DNA of 40,498 bases. It comes from Bacteroidaceae bacterium (GTDB lineage Bacteria; Bacteroidota; Bacteroidia; Bacteroidales; Bacteroidaceae). The notes beneath the pieces are model-generated. The model was given only the letters and a program-made list of their open reading frames with translations. It was not told the DNA's origin and did no database searches. The position numbers were made by a program, and so were the translations under genes. Position 1 is the stretch's first letter; each line of letters opens with the position of its first letter. This document shows positions 15,001 to 30,000 of this stretch, in pieces. The DNA is taken from assembly GCA_900771425.1 (NCBI GenBank), contig CAAGNV010000016.1, positions 1-40,498 on the forward strand. The letters are read 5' to 3'.

Positions 15001-18000
15001 GTGTTCCTCATCGTGTTCGACAACTTCCGCTACGACCAGTGGCGCGTCATCAGTAAGGAACTGGCAGACGACTTCACCTTCGACGACGAACTCTACATGA
15101 GCATACTGCCCACAGCAACACAATACGCACGCAACTCCATCTTCGCCGGACTCATGCCAAACCAGATAGCACAACTCTTCCCCGACCTGTGGGTCGATGA
15201 AGACGAAGAAGAAGGCAAGAACCTCAACGAAGCACCACTCATACGCACACACATCGAGCGCTACCGACGCCACGACACATTCTCATACACCAAGGTCAAC
15301 AACGCCGCCGACGGCGAGAAACTCGTAGCACAGTTCAAGACACTGCAGCAGAACGACCTCAACGTCATCGTCGTCAACTTCATCGACATGCTCTCACACG
15401 CACGCACCGAATCAAAGATGGTACGCGAACTGGCATCCGACGAAAACGCATACCGCAGCATCACCACATCATGGTTCCTGCACTCACCCATACGCGAACT
15501 CTTCCGGCTACTGGCCGACACCGATGCCCGCATCATCATCACCACCGACCACGGATCCATACGAGTCAACAACCCAGTCAAGGTAGTAGGCGACAAGAAC
15601 ACCAACACCAACCTACGCTACAAACTCGGCAAGAACCTCAGCTACAACCCCAAAGAAGTGTTCGAACTACGCGAACCGCGCCGTGCATTCCTCCCCTCAC
15701 CCAACATCAGCACCGCGTACATCTTCGCACAGAACGACGACTTCTTCGCATACCCAAACAACTACAACTACTACGCCAGCTACTACCGCAACACCTTCCA
15801 GCACGGAGGAATCAGCCTCGAAGAGATGCTCATACCACTCATCTCAATGCAAAGCAAGCGCCGCAAGTAGCAGCCGGCAACACATACAAACAAGAAAAAC
15901 AAGGCCCAGGCCTTGTTTTTTTGTGCCCATACCCATATTTAGTAGTTTTGGAGTTAAGGAGAGCTTAGAGTGGAGAGACCCATCCGGATGGCACTCTAAG
16001 CTTTAAGCTTTAATCTATAAGCTCTAATCTCTAACCTCTAAGCTCTAATCTCTAAGCTCTAATCTCTAAGCTCTAATCTCTACTTAACTACTGTCTACTG
16101 ACTACTTTTCTACTTAAAGTTGAGCATGCGAAACTTGAAAAGCCTAACAACAATAGGGAAAATCCCATCAGAGAATAGGAAAAAACCCTTCCCCCACTCA
16201 CACAAAAGCCATACCTTTGCAGCGTCAAAACAAAAAGACAAGCAAATAACAACTCATTTTTTAACAAGAAAGGAGACAGAGATATGAAGACTTTACGACA
16301 CACACTGGCAATGCTGATGATCATCTTCACCACAGCCGCAGCAAGCGCACAGCCAATGAGCTACATCGCAATGCGCAACAACGCACGATTCCTGACCGAC
16401 CGTATGGCATATACCCTCGGACTGAGTGCTGCACTCATCGACGAACTCTATCTCATCAACTACGATTACATCTGCGGAGTAAACGAATACCTCGACGACG
16501 TAGCACTGGGATACCGTTACGACGACTACATGGAAGTAGTATATGCACGCGACTATGCCCTCCGCCGTCTGCTCAACGAAGCACAGTGGGCACGCCTCAT
16601 GGCATACGATTACTTCTATCGCCCAATATCATTCCTCAACAACCGATGGAGCTTCAGCATCTACGCCTACGACCATCGTCCGACATACTTCTACTACAGC
16701 GCACCACGCCGGTTCAACGACTACCGCGGAGGACACTACTTCAGAGGCATGGCAGCAAAGCCACACTACGACGGACGTCCAGCAGGAGTACGACCAGGAC
16801 GCGACGGAGGCCCACGCCCAGGAGTAGGTCCACGTCCTAACATGGGAAATAACACACGGCCAGGCGGTCCAGACATACGCCCTAACGGCAATCAGCCAGG
16901 TACACCAAACCCAGGCATGCGCCCTAACCCAGGCAACAACGCAGGACCAGGCAACCGCGGAGGCGAGAACCGACCAAACATAGGCAACACACGCCCATCA
17001 ATATCAGTATCACCATCACATTCCACCCCAAACAACAACATCACAGCACCTTCACGCCCAGCAGCACCAAGCCGTCCATCAGCAATCGGCGGCAGCACAC
17101 GCTCAGCAGGCGCACCACACATGAGCCGCCCATCAGCACCGACACACTCATCAGGAGGCGTCACACGCGGAGCAGGCAGAAGGTAACACCACACGCCGAC
17201 AACACAAAACATCCTCAGTACAAAAAACAATAATTGTAATAAACCATAACAACAACCTAACCACTAATAAGCTAAACCATACGATAACACACATCATCCC
17301 AACTTTTAGTAAGAATACAAAACCTTTCTAATTCTTCTAAGACCGGACATGGCTCACACTTCACGACGAAGCATGTGGGCCATGCATTTTTTCATACTAC
17401 TCCTGCGGTGTAGCGTCTTATGGACGCTGCCACCGGTCTGAAAGCCATGACATCTGACTTTTAGCAGACACCTATAATCGAAGACACACCTTGACGTGAT
17501 GGGAAATGGATGTGAGGGAAGGGGCACTTGCATCGTTACTGCACAAAGATAAGAAGCAGGTGCGTGAGCCATTTCGTATGGATGTGTCAGCACTATCACA
17601 TGGTTCTTACAGGCAAAGTGCACCATAAAACGATGGTTTCATGGCTTGATATCATCGTTTCATGCCATGAAACGATCATTTCATGGCATGAAACGACTAT
17701 TTTTGTTTTGTTTTCCGAATAAATTGCTTGATTGGTCGAATGGTGGGGCTGTGGATTTGGTAGGTTCGATGATATGACTTATCTTTGCAGTCGCAAAATA
17801 AAACCAAACAGACTGTTCGATATGTTACGCCGACTTTATATTTGTTTCGTGGCTATGGTTGTGTGCCTGATGGTACAGCAGCCGGCTTGTGCCATGGAGG
17901 CAGATGGTGGCGTGGCAAAGGGGCAGGAGTCTTGTCTTGTCGGCAGTCAGGTGTTTTTCAGCCACGACGGTTTGCTGAGCCAGGCTCCGTCTGTGCCTCA

Positions 18001-21000
18001 GATGGTTTCGGATCGTGCCGAGGGCGAAAGCAGGGTGACTGGCCGCCGGCTTGTTATCAGCGTCAGCGGTTGCTGTGCCGCTGTCAGGACGGTCGTGGAC
18101 GGCACCATCTGCTGCGTGAGTCAGTACCACGGAACGGTACGCCTGATTCATGTCCCACCGTGTGACTATTATGTCTTTACTTTGAGGAAATTGCTTATTT
18201 AACGGTTCCATCAGACAAAACCCTTTTTTTTCGTTACGTATGCGCCGAATTGGTTAGACTGCATGTGCCTGTGCAGGCCATGGCTAACCTATCCGCCCGT
18301 CGTAGGCTTTTGTCTAAACTGATGCCGACTATTTGCCGGCGTATGGATTTATTTTTATTTTTTCCGACAGGCGGCGGGGTATGTCCTTTGCTGCTTGCCC
18401 TCACATTCAAAGATTTACATATCATACATTATGGAATCGTTTTATGCCAGTGCTTTGTTCAACTGCACTAACCTGAAACTTGTTACCAACCGCAAGATGA
18501 TTGCCGTTGGGCTTGCCCTCGTCGTGACGGGCATTTTGATTTATGTACCTTTGCTGACCGGTGATTGTTCTGCGAAATGGCTCCAGACGGTGTGTATCGT
18601 ATGCTCCGTATCTGCCGTCTTCACTGGTCTTACTGTCATTTTCAATTATCGTAAAAAACTGATTTACAAGCCGACCTGCAGTCCTGTACGGCATTATCAG
18701 TTTTATTATGACCGCTGCGAACTGAGCAAATTGTCGGTCTTGCTGCTGTCGCCTATGGACCTCTCTGATGAGTTTTGCCTTCGTCCCCGCAACGATGGTG
18801 AGGTCAGGCTCGACATACTGATTTCGGACGATGGCGAATTCACCGTCGCTCAGGCTTTTCTGATGAATGACCACGTGTATTACAGTTTTTCGCGGCTGAT
18901 AGCGTTCGACTCGGCAAGCACTCCGTCAGCGGTCCGCTATTTCCGTTCATGCATAGATAGATAACTCATAAAATGAACTGCATCCCTATGATGACAACTC
19001 TTATTATTATTGTATTTCTGGTGGGATACATGCTTATCGCACTGGAAAACCTGACGAAGGTCAACAAGACCTGCGTGGCTCTGCTCATGTATGTGACGAC
19101 ATGGAGCATCTACATGATTGCCACCGACTATGCTCAGTCGTCGCTGACCTCGTTTTCGCATCATCTGGCTGAGACGTGCGAGACGATACTGTTCCTGATG
19201 GGAGCCATGACCATCGTCGAAGTGGTCGATTCGAACGGTGGCTTCAACTTCGTGACTCGATGGCTCAACTCGCGCAATCCAGGGGCATTGCTCTGGAAGA
19301 CGGTTGGACTGACATTCATACTCTCGGCCTTGCTCGACAACATGACCACGGCTATTGTGATGACAATGGTTCTGCGGAAACTGATAGCGGACAACCGCAA
19401 GCGTCTGTGGCTGGTGTGCATGGTGGTCGTGGCTGCCAATGCCGGCGGAGCCTTCTCGCCGATAGGCGACGTAACGACAATCATGTTATGGATAAAAGGC
19501 TGTGTGTCAGCCAGTGGCACCATCACGTCTCTGATTTTGCCTTCGATAGTCAGCGTAGCAGTACCGGCACTGCTTCTGATGCCTAAGTTCTGCCGTGGAG
19601 CGCTGCAGCCAACTGCCGGTGACTGCCAGCCCGAAGGTGTTCCGCAAGTAATCCTGCAGCCGTTTGAACAACTGGACCGCCCGGCACAATTCTCGCGCGG
19701 CGCACGCATCGCCATATTCATTATCGGCGTAGGCGGACTGATGTCGGTGCCGTTGTTCCACAACCTCACCGGGCTGCCTCCGTTCGTAGGAGTGACAGGC
19801 GTACTTGCAGTGCTCTGGACTGTTACAGAGATAATTATTCGCTGCGACCGTAACATTCTCAACAGCAACACTGCCCTGCGTGTGGCAACTCAGATGAAGA
19901 AGATCGACACCTCTACCATCCTCTTCTTCCTCGGCATACTGCTCACCGTAGGTACACTTCAGGAGACGGGCACGCTCTCTGCCATAGGTCATTGGCTGAA
20001 CGACACATTCAGCAACGTGTACGTCATCGACACGCTGATAGGCATGCTCTCGTCGGTAGTCGATAACGTTCCGCTCGTGGCAAGCGCTATGGGCATGTAC
20101 GACATTCAGCCTGAGGGTGTTGCCGAAGCATTGCAGATGTACCAGCAGGACGGTGCCTTCTGGCAGTTGCTGGCATACTGTGCCGGCACCGGCGGCAGCC
20201 TCCTCATCATCGGTTCAGCAGCAGGTGTGGTAGCAATGGGGATGGAGGATATCTCATTCGCATGGTACATGAAACACATCACGCCACTGGTGCTCTTAGG
20301 CTACTTCGCCGGCATCCTGTGCTACTGGATTATGGCATAAATCGGCGCAGTTGAAGGGATATAGAGTGGAGAGATTAGAGCTTAGAGATTAGAGTGGAGA
20401 GCTTAGAGATTAGAGTGGAGAGATTAGAGATTAGAGTGGAGAGATTAGAGATTAGAGTGGAGAGAACCATCCGGATGGCACTCTAAGCTTTAAGCTTTAA
20501 TCTATAAGCTCTCATCTCTAAGCTCTAAGCTCTATCCTCTAAGCTCTATCCTCTAAGCTCTAAGCTCTCCTATGTATGGACGAAGTCCCGGTGCGCCTTT
20601 CGTGCGGGGTTGAGCCCCTAACAAAACTTGAGTAACAATAATATTCAGTCAGAACAAATTTAAGGATAAATTTGGAATCAAACAAATATATTAGAGTTTT
20701 TTCAGGTGAGTTCTCAGTCACTCGTGTCCAATTGCATAATTATGCATTTTTGCCAGTTTCAGTTCATGCATTTGTCTCCTTAGAAAAACGCAGCCAAATC
20801 TTCGGGTCGGAAGAACCAAATCTTATCGCCCGAAGAACCAAATCTTATTGCCATAAGAACCAAATCTTACGAGCCGAAGATATGGCTGCATTTTTGCCTA
20901 CATCTAACTCTTATGATTATCAGCAATATACGAGAACGCATTTTTACCACTCTGTTTGCCCATTTACAGTCAAAAACACCTATGCATAATTATGCATTCG

Positions 21001-24000
21001 AATGAATAATTATGCAAGTCAAAGGCTTCTGCTGGCAAAGTAGTACTGCGATGCAGCATCCGGCAGACTATCGATTCGTAGGGACGATTAAGAACCATGA
21101 TGACGGCAAGAAGGTGGATTGGAGATAATGACGGACAATCCGTCTATGACCCAAGTCGGTAGGTACGGAGCAAGAACATCTTGCAATTGTTCGTTTGAAC
21201 GGATTCTTGTTTCATGAGTTATGTCGTCTGCTTCCCTGACTGCAATTCCTCCGTAGTCAAAAATGATCTGAAAGTTGCCTTTCATCCAGCAAGTGCCTCT
21301 GAAGTTGATGTGACGTAGGTGCCAACCGTTCTCCTGCAACCACATTTCTACTTTCTGTTTCTCATTCAATGATGCCATATTCATTTTCATTTTCTTTATA
21401 GAGATTTAATTTTCTGCAAGTTTATGTACTATTTTCATACCAAACAATAGCACGTAAACGAAAAGTTCAATAATTTTTCATTATCCGACTTAACTTTCTT
21501 ACCTTTGCAACGCTTATAAGGACAGAATGACACAGGAAGAGTTCGAAAATATAGCCCCAAGCCTCAGAGACTTGATGTACTCCGTTGCACACGACTTCTT
21601 TGGTAATCAAGATGATGCCGAAGATGTGGCGCAGGATGGCATGCTCGAATTGTGGAAGTTCAGGGAACGGATGGATGTCAGAAGCGTGTCGCATCGTGGA
21701 CTTGCCGTACGCATAGCCAAGCATTGCTGCATAAACCTCGTAAGGAAACGGCGCAGCACGGAAGAACTGCCACTGGATGACGCCAAGTTGGCTCCGCCAG
21801 GAGCAGACACAGCATCATCGCCCCACGAAGAACTGGAACTAGCAGAGATGAAAGAAGCGATAGACCGTGCCTTGCAACATCTGAATCCGAGTGAACGCCG
21901 GCTCTTCCAGTTGAGACAGATAGAAGGTCTCGGAATCGACGAAATAGCCACGATGACCAACATCACACCTGCATCCGTAAAGAGCATGGTGTCGGCGGCA
22001 CGGCGAAAGATATTCAATGAACTGAAACAAAGACAAAAACTATGACATACAAAGAGACAAACCAACTGATAGAACGCTACCTCGACGGGCTGGCAACGCC
22101 TGAGGAAGAGCATCGGCTTGCTCTTGAAGTGGCAAAGGCTGATGCTCCCGACGAGTGGAAAATCATTGCTGCCATGCTTGGCGAACTGACTACCGACGAA
22201 GCCATCTATGACCAGATGATGGCTGAAAGAGAGTGTTCTGCCAACACCGTCAAACCGATGCGCCGGGCAGTGCCGTGGCATTACATCGCAGCAGCAGCCT
22301 GTGTCATCATCGCCCTGTCAGTAAGCATAGTGCTTTTCGTGGGAAAAGACACAGACAAGCAGCCGGAACCATTCACTACGATTGCGCCTCCGTCTAAGCC
22401 AAATACCATTATACAAGAAATTCAAGCACCAGTCACACCTGCGCCAGAACCAAAATATATAGCAGCCAACCATCCCGTACAGGCAAAGCCAGAAATTAAG
22501 GCCAAGGAAGTGAACATGCCAAAGGCAGAACTGTTAGCAAAACAAGAACCGCCTCAACCGACTGATGCAAAGCAAACGGACGAAGAATCACAACCTAAGT
22601 TATTCCCGATAACAAACCCTAAGCGGTTGGAATACACGGAGGAGGAAAAAGAACTTCTGCGTCAGAGAGCAAAGGAGAAATACCAGGAATGGATAGAACT
22701 GGAACGCCAAATCATTGAGATGGAGCAGAAGGAGATGGCTGAACTGACGGATAGTTATGACGAAGAATAAACTAATACAAATCAATTAAAAATAGGAACG
22801 ATATGAAAAAAATGTTTTTATTAAGCATGCTGTTGGCAGTTGCCAACATAGCGATTCTGGCACAGGACACAAAAGGTCAGGATAAATCCCATCATTATTT
22901 TTTGGGGATTCCTCTATATGATGAATCTTTCAATCTGCCAAGTAAGGTGGATCATGCCATCGGCCGACTGATGGACATTCACGGCAATGTTGACGAGGCG
23001 AGCATAGAAAAGTTTGCTTCACCCGAAAGTGGTAAATTGATAAGCTTAAATATCACGATACCATTCAAGGGGGAAATAAACGATCAGGGCGGCAATCAGG
23101 ATGAAATTGAAAAACTAATCCGTGAAGTGAAAATAGCCTTCGCTGAAGAACAGGACAAGGCATACAATTCCGGTCATTATCAGCCGGCAAAGGGCAATTC
23201 GGAATACGCGACTACCACGGGCCCATACATGAACTCGATTAAGAAAATCATCCCGACGGACGATTACGAGTTTGTGGTTATGGAGATAAAAGGCCGTACC
23301 GACCCAACCATGCGCGAATTCTATTGCGTATGTTGGAAGAAGTCAGGCAATGTCTTCAATGGCTACGTGTACCTGATTTATTCCAAGCGTCCCGACCTCA
23401 TTGCCGATGAAGAAGAAAGGGAAGAACAGGGCAAAGCCCAATCTATGGCAGACGTAATGCCAGCGGGCACTGCCGCACAGAAGATGGCAGTATTGGAGAG
23501 ATTGTCAAAGCAGTATCAGGACGAAATCTATCGGTTGTCGAAAGAGATTACGAATCCTCTATATAATCAATCAAAGGGTACAATTGGAGTGAGATCTGAG
23601 CTCTTGTATCAGATTAGGGATTATCGTTCCAAACTGCAGGAAGTGCTCGCCGAAATGCAAGTAATAGTAGAAGAAATGTAAGGAAAAGGGATGTGGGGAT
23701 AGAACAACAGCGTACAGGGTGATTGGCTCTGTACGCTGTTTCTTTTTGTACCTCATTACTTGAACGGATAGACGACTTCGGGCGATGGTTCGCCAAGACC
23801 TCCATACCAGTTGGCACAGCGTACGGAGAAGCAGGCGCCTTCGTGTGCCGATGTGATGGTGTAGGTGGGTTGGGTGGTAAAGGCAATGATTTTGCGGTCA
23901 CGCAGTATGGCGTAGCATCCGGCTTCGGGTATGTCGTCCCACGTGATGACCTTGCCTTTAGCACGTAGCAAAGGCGGTCGCACCTGCTCGGCTCGCTGGT

Positions 24001-27000
24001 CGGGATGCCACTGACCAAAGACGTTGCTGACCGTATATTGCTCGGCTTCGTCGGCTGTGAGCGACGGACTGTAACTGACCTTGACCGTCTGACCGTCGGC
24101 ATTCTTGAATTCAGTTCGGCGCTGGCTGAGGTCGAGCGGAGAGAAATGTCCGTCGGTGGAGTTATATTCGGCAAAGAGCGACGGAATGGTGCCGTGCATC
24201 TCGCACCAGCCCTCGGCTGCCGGCTTCACGTTCATAGAGCAGTTGAGCAGTGCCACACGCGGAGCATTCTTCCATGGGCGACCCAGATGGAAGCGGCCTT
24301 CCTGGTCATCGTCGCCATATATGTAGCAGTCGGCAAACACATAACCATACTTGCGACCTTCTTCCGTTGCAGCGGCTGTGATGACGTCACGGCTGCCATC
24401 CTTGCCACGTGGCAACATGCGTATGTCGCAGTGATTGAAGTAGATGGTCCCACCGCCGCAGATGAAATCGACCGTTCCGCTGATGCGGCAGTCCTCGAGG
24501 TATGTGGTACCGCCCGAGTTGGTGTAATAAGTGTCCTGCATGCTGAGCAGGCTCACTTGTTTCAGTATGTTGCCATGACAGTTCTTCTCGTTGAGCGCTA
24601 CGGCACGATTGGCAAATGCCTTAGGGTCGTTGCGGTAGTTCGACCACAGTTCGATGTCCTGCATATAAGTGCTGTCGGCACCTTTCAGATAGAGCGTGCT
24701 GGTTATGCTGATGCCTTCATGCTGCGGACAGTTCTCTATCTGCGTCGTTGCCCATGAGTCACCGCAGATGCTGGTATTGGGAGCCGTAAGTGTGGTGATA
24801 GGACTGGGGAACAACACCTTGCGTCCGTTCTCGACGGTCGAGATGGTGTCGCCGTCGCCCTTGATGCGGTAGTACTGGGGTTTGACAAATATGCGGAATC
24901 GCTTCGACTTGTCGGCTCGGTTGTTGGCGGCATGTATGGCTTGTACGAAACTGCCGTTGTCGGGCACGATGAAGTCATACTTCCACTTGCCCTGTGCCTG
25001 CATGCAGGTGCAGAGCAGCGATGCTATGGTATATAGGATGATTCGGGTCATAATAAAGCGAGGGTCTGTGCTTGTTGATAAATTCTTTCTTTTATTTCTT
25101 CAACTGATACCTGCAGACATTCTGATGCCATGGCATAGACTTCCTCGATGGTGCAATCGGTGTAGTCGGTTTCGAGCCACATCTTTTGTGCCTTCCATGC
25201 CACCTGCATCGAGCCTTCGTTGAAGCGGGGACCGAACGAGAGCTGGATGCCGTGCTGCATCAGTTGCTTGGCTTGCTCCTGCTTGCCACGGAATCCGTGC
25301 ATGAGCCACAGTTGGCGAGGCTTCATCTGCCTTCGTATGTCCATCAGTTCGTCAATCATCTTTACGCAGTGAATGACGAGCGGACGGTGCATCTCCTCGC
25401 TCAGCCGAACCTGTTCGACGAACAGCCGGCGCTGTATGTCGGCACTGGCTCCGCGCAATGCGTCAAACCCTGCTTCACCAACGAAAACTATCGAATCCAT
25501 CGAAAGTTTTGCTCTCATGGCACTGATGCCTTCATCGATGAAATCGGGGTCGGCTGCCGCATTGAGCGAGTTCCACGGGTGTATGCCTACGGAATAGAGC
25601 ACGCCAGGCACGTTATCATCGATTTCATCGGAGAAATCGTGGTTTACGACAGCGATGACAGAGTGTTCCGCATCGATTTCATCGCAAGTTTCGGGCATGC
25701 GATGAGTGTGTATGTTGATGTATGGTACCGCCATATTAGTTACTTGCCGCGGACAATCCGTTTGATGTCGTTCAGTTTGTTCAGTGCCTCGAGCGGAGTG
25801 AGGTTGTTGACGTCGAGGTTAAGTATTTCGTCACGTACCTGACAGAGTACAGGGTCGTCGAGTTGGAAGAACGAGAGTTGGTGCGTACCGCTGTTGGCTA
25901 TGGACTGAGTCTGCGGACGGCTGATTCCGCCTCCGCCATCGCTATGAGCCTCGAGTTCTGCCAGCACTTGTTCTGAACGGCGCACTACCGACGGTATCAT
26001 GCCTGCTATCTTGGCTACATGGATACCGAACGAGTGCTCGCTGCCACCAGGCATCAACTTACGCAGGAAGATGACCTTGCCGTCGGCTTCGCGTACGCTG
26101 ACGTTGAAGTTCTTGACACGCGAGAACAGACGTTCCATCTCGTTGAGTTCATGGTAATGAGTGGCAAAAAGCGTGCGGGCAGGACTGTTGCCGTTCTCGT
26201 GGATGTACTCGATGATTGACCACGCTATGGATATGCCGTCGTAGGTGCTGGTGCCTCGTCCGAGTTCGTCGAACAATACCAGTGAGCGCGGCGACAGGTT
26301 GTTGAGGATGCTGGCAGCCTCGGTCATCTCGACCATGAAGGTTGATTCGCCCATCGATATGTTGTCGCTTGCACCGACACGGGTGAATATCTTATCGACA
26401 ATGCCGATGCGTGCGCTCTCGGCAGGCACGAAGCAACCGATCTGTGCCATCAGCGTGATAAGTGCCGTCTGGCGCAGCAATGCCGACTTACCTGCCATGT
26501 TAGGGCCGGTGATGATGATGACCTGCTGATGTGTGGTATCGACGAAGAGGTCGTTGGCAATGTATTGCTCGCCCACCGGCATCTGACGCTCGATGACTGG
26601 ATGGCGGCCGCCCTTGATGTCGATGTCAAGACTGTCGTCAACCACCGGGCACACATATTTATATTCCTTGGCGACACGTGCGAACGAGAGCAGGCAGTCG
26701 ATGCGTGCAATCTCGGCTGCGTTCTTCTGAATGGCGGCTATGTAGGCGGTGCTGTCTTCGACCAGTTTGGCGAACAGTCGGGTTTCGAGTGCGAGTATCT
26801 TCTCTTCGGCACCGAGTATCTTGTCTTCGTATTCTTTCAGTTCCTGAGTGATGTAGCGTTCGGCATTGACGAGTGTCTGCTTTCGGATCCACTCTGGCGG
26901 AACCTGGTCCTTGAACGTGTTGCGCACTTCCATGTAGTAGCCGAACACGTTGTTGAAACCAATCTTCAGGCTCTGGATTCCCGTGCGCTCTGCTTCGCGT

Positions 27001-30000
27001 TGTTGCATCTGCAGCAGGTAGTCCTTGCCCGAATATGCCAATTGCCGTAGTTCGTCGAGTTCCTGGCTGACACCCGATGCAATCACTCCGCCTTTGTTGA
27101 CGAGCAGTGGCGGGTCGGCAGTGATTTCGCGTTCGATGCGCACACGCAGGTTTTCACATTCGTCGAGTTCGCATCCCAACTGGCGTACTTGGTCGTTGCC
27201 GGTCTCGAGGCATGCCTGACGTATTGGCTTGATGGCCTGCAGTGCGAATTTCAGTTGCACCATGTCGCGTGGTGAAACGCGCCCGACGGCTATCTTCGAT
27301 GCTATGCGCTCCATGTCGCCTATGTTGTGCAGTTGTTCCTCGATGATGTCGCGGAAGTCGGTCTCACGGAAGAAGTGCTCTACCACCTGCTGGCGGTCTT
27401 GTATCTGCCTGGTACTCTTCAACGGGAACACTATCCATCGGCGCATCAGGCGTCCGCCCATCGGGCTGATGGTCTTGTCGATGACGTTGAGGAGCGACGT
27501 GCCGCCTTCGTTCATCGGATTGATGAGTTCGAGGCTTCGTATGGTGAATCGGTCGAGGCGTACATACTTGCTTTCCTCAATCTGCGTGATGGAACGTATG
27601 TGTCCTATCTGTGTGTGCTGAGTCTGTTCGAGGTAATAGATGACGGCTCCGGCTGCTACGACGGCACTCTCAAGATGGTCAACGCCAAAGCCCTTCAGGT
27701 TTTTCACTCCGAAATGCGTGAGCACCTTCTGGCGTGCCGTGTTAGGCGTGAACACCCAGTCGTCGAGTTGATAAGTAAAGAGTTTGCTTCCGAAACAAGT
27801 CTCGAACTGATAATGCTTTCCGCGCTCGAACAGTACTTCCTTTGGACTGAAGTTGGTAAGCAGTTTGTCGATATAGTCGGCAGTGCCTTCTGCAGCCATG
27901 AACTCGCCAGTCGATATGTCGAGCAATGCCAATCCGATGACGCTCTTGCCGAAGTTGACGGCAGCGAGGAAGTTGTTTTCCTTACCGTTGAGCACGTTGT
28001 CGTTCATTGCGACACCCGGTGTCACTACCTCGGTGATGCCTCGCTTGACGAGTTTCTTTGCCAGTTTAGGGTCTTCCAGCTGGTCGCAGATGGCTACTCG
28101 CTTGCCGGCACGTATGAGTCGCGGCAGGTACGTATCGAGTGCATGGTGAGGGAATCCTGCCATGGCAGTTGCCTGATTCGACGAACCGCCGCCATTGCTG
28201 CGTTTCGTGAGTGTTATGCCGAGTATGTCGGCAGCGACGACTGCATCGTCGGCGTATGTCTCGTAGAAGTCACCACAACGGAAGAGTATCAAAGCATCGG
28301 GGTGCTTTGCCTTCAAGTCGTAGAACTGCTTCATCATCGGGGTTATTTCGTTGGGCTTTGCCATTTTTTTCTTTTTGGAGGGAGTTTAGGGGTTAGGGGG
28401 AATATAGGACTTATAGGACCCATAGGACTTATAAGACCCATGAGTTTTATAGTTTCATCTTTTTCAGCACTTCCCACATGACGATGCCGGCGGTGGTGCT
28501 GACGTTGAGTGAGTGCTTGGTACCGAACTGTGGGATTTCGATGCAGCCGTCGCACATGTCAACCACAGTCTGCTTCACGCCCTTCACTTCGTTGCCCATG
28601 ACAACGGCATATTTCCCGCCGTCCTCGGGGATGAAGTCCTGAAGCATGGTGCTGCCTTCCACCTGCTCGATGGCCATCACTCGGTAGCCGTCAGCCTGGA
28701 GGCGTCGCACGGCTTCGTGTGTGTCGGCGTCGTATGTCCAATCGACGGAGTCCTCGGCGCCGAGTGCCGTCTTGTGGATTTCGGGGTGTGGCGGCCGAGC
28801 CGTGATGCCACACAGGCATATACGCTCGATACGGAAAGCATCGGCCGTGCGGAACACACTGCCCACGTTATACATGCTTCGCACGTCGTCGAGCACCACG
28901 ACGAGGGGAGTCTTCCGGCTCTGCTTGAACTCGTCGATGCTGATACGGTGCATTTCCAGTGCAGTTAGTTTTCGGTTGCTCATTTTTATTACAAATGTTG
29001 TGGCCATCACCGTTGCAATGGCTTTGATACTGCAAAGGTACACGTTTTTTTTGGCACAACCAAATAAGTGTATGCAATTCATTGGTTTTTGCCAACTTTG
29101 TATAGCAATTATTTCCATTATGAACATATTATTGACGTATAATGGGAAATAAATGCCCTGCGACGATTGTCGGTTGGTATTTTATTTTTACCTTTGCGTG
29201 GGAATTAAGGTAAGAAGCCGTTCAAGGAAGTCTAAATACAGATTTCCGACTCCAGAAGGCAATAAGTATATCAGACATAGAACAAATAGTTAAAGTAAAT
29301 AAATTATTCACAACACATATAATTTTATATTTATATTATGGCAACATTAGATCTTACAAAGTACGGTATCACTGGTGCTACAGTGATCGCACACAACCCT
29401 TCTTACGAAGAACTCTTCGCAGAGGAAACTAAGGCTGGTCTCGAAGGTTTCGAAGTAGGTCAGCAGACTGAACTCGGTGCAGTAAACGTAATGACTGGTA
29501 TCTTCACAGGTCGTTCACCTAAGGACAAGTACATCGTTGACGATGCAAACTCTCACGACAAGGTATGGTGGACAACTGAAGGCTACAAGAACGACAACCA
29601 CCCAATGAGCGAAGAAGTATGGGCAAAGGTAAAGGAAATTGCACAGAAGGAACTCTGCAACAAGAACCTCTACGTTGTTGATGCATTCTGCGGTGCAAAC
29701 AAGGATACTCGTATGGCTGTACGCTTCATCGTTGAAGTAGCATGGCAGGCACACTTCGTAAAGAACATGTTCATCCAGCCAACTGCTGAAGAACTTGCTT
29801 CATTCGAGCCAAACTTCGTTATCTACAACGCTTCAAAGGCAAAGGTAGAAAACTACAAGGAACTCGGCCTCAACTCAGAGACTTGTGTTGCATTCAACAC
29901 TTCAAGCCGCGAACAGGTTATCATCAACACATGGTACGGTGGTGAAATGAAGAAGGGTATGTTCTCAATGATGAACTACTACCTCCCACTCCAGGGCATC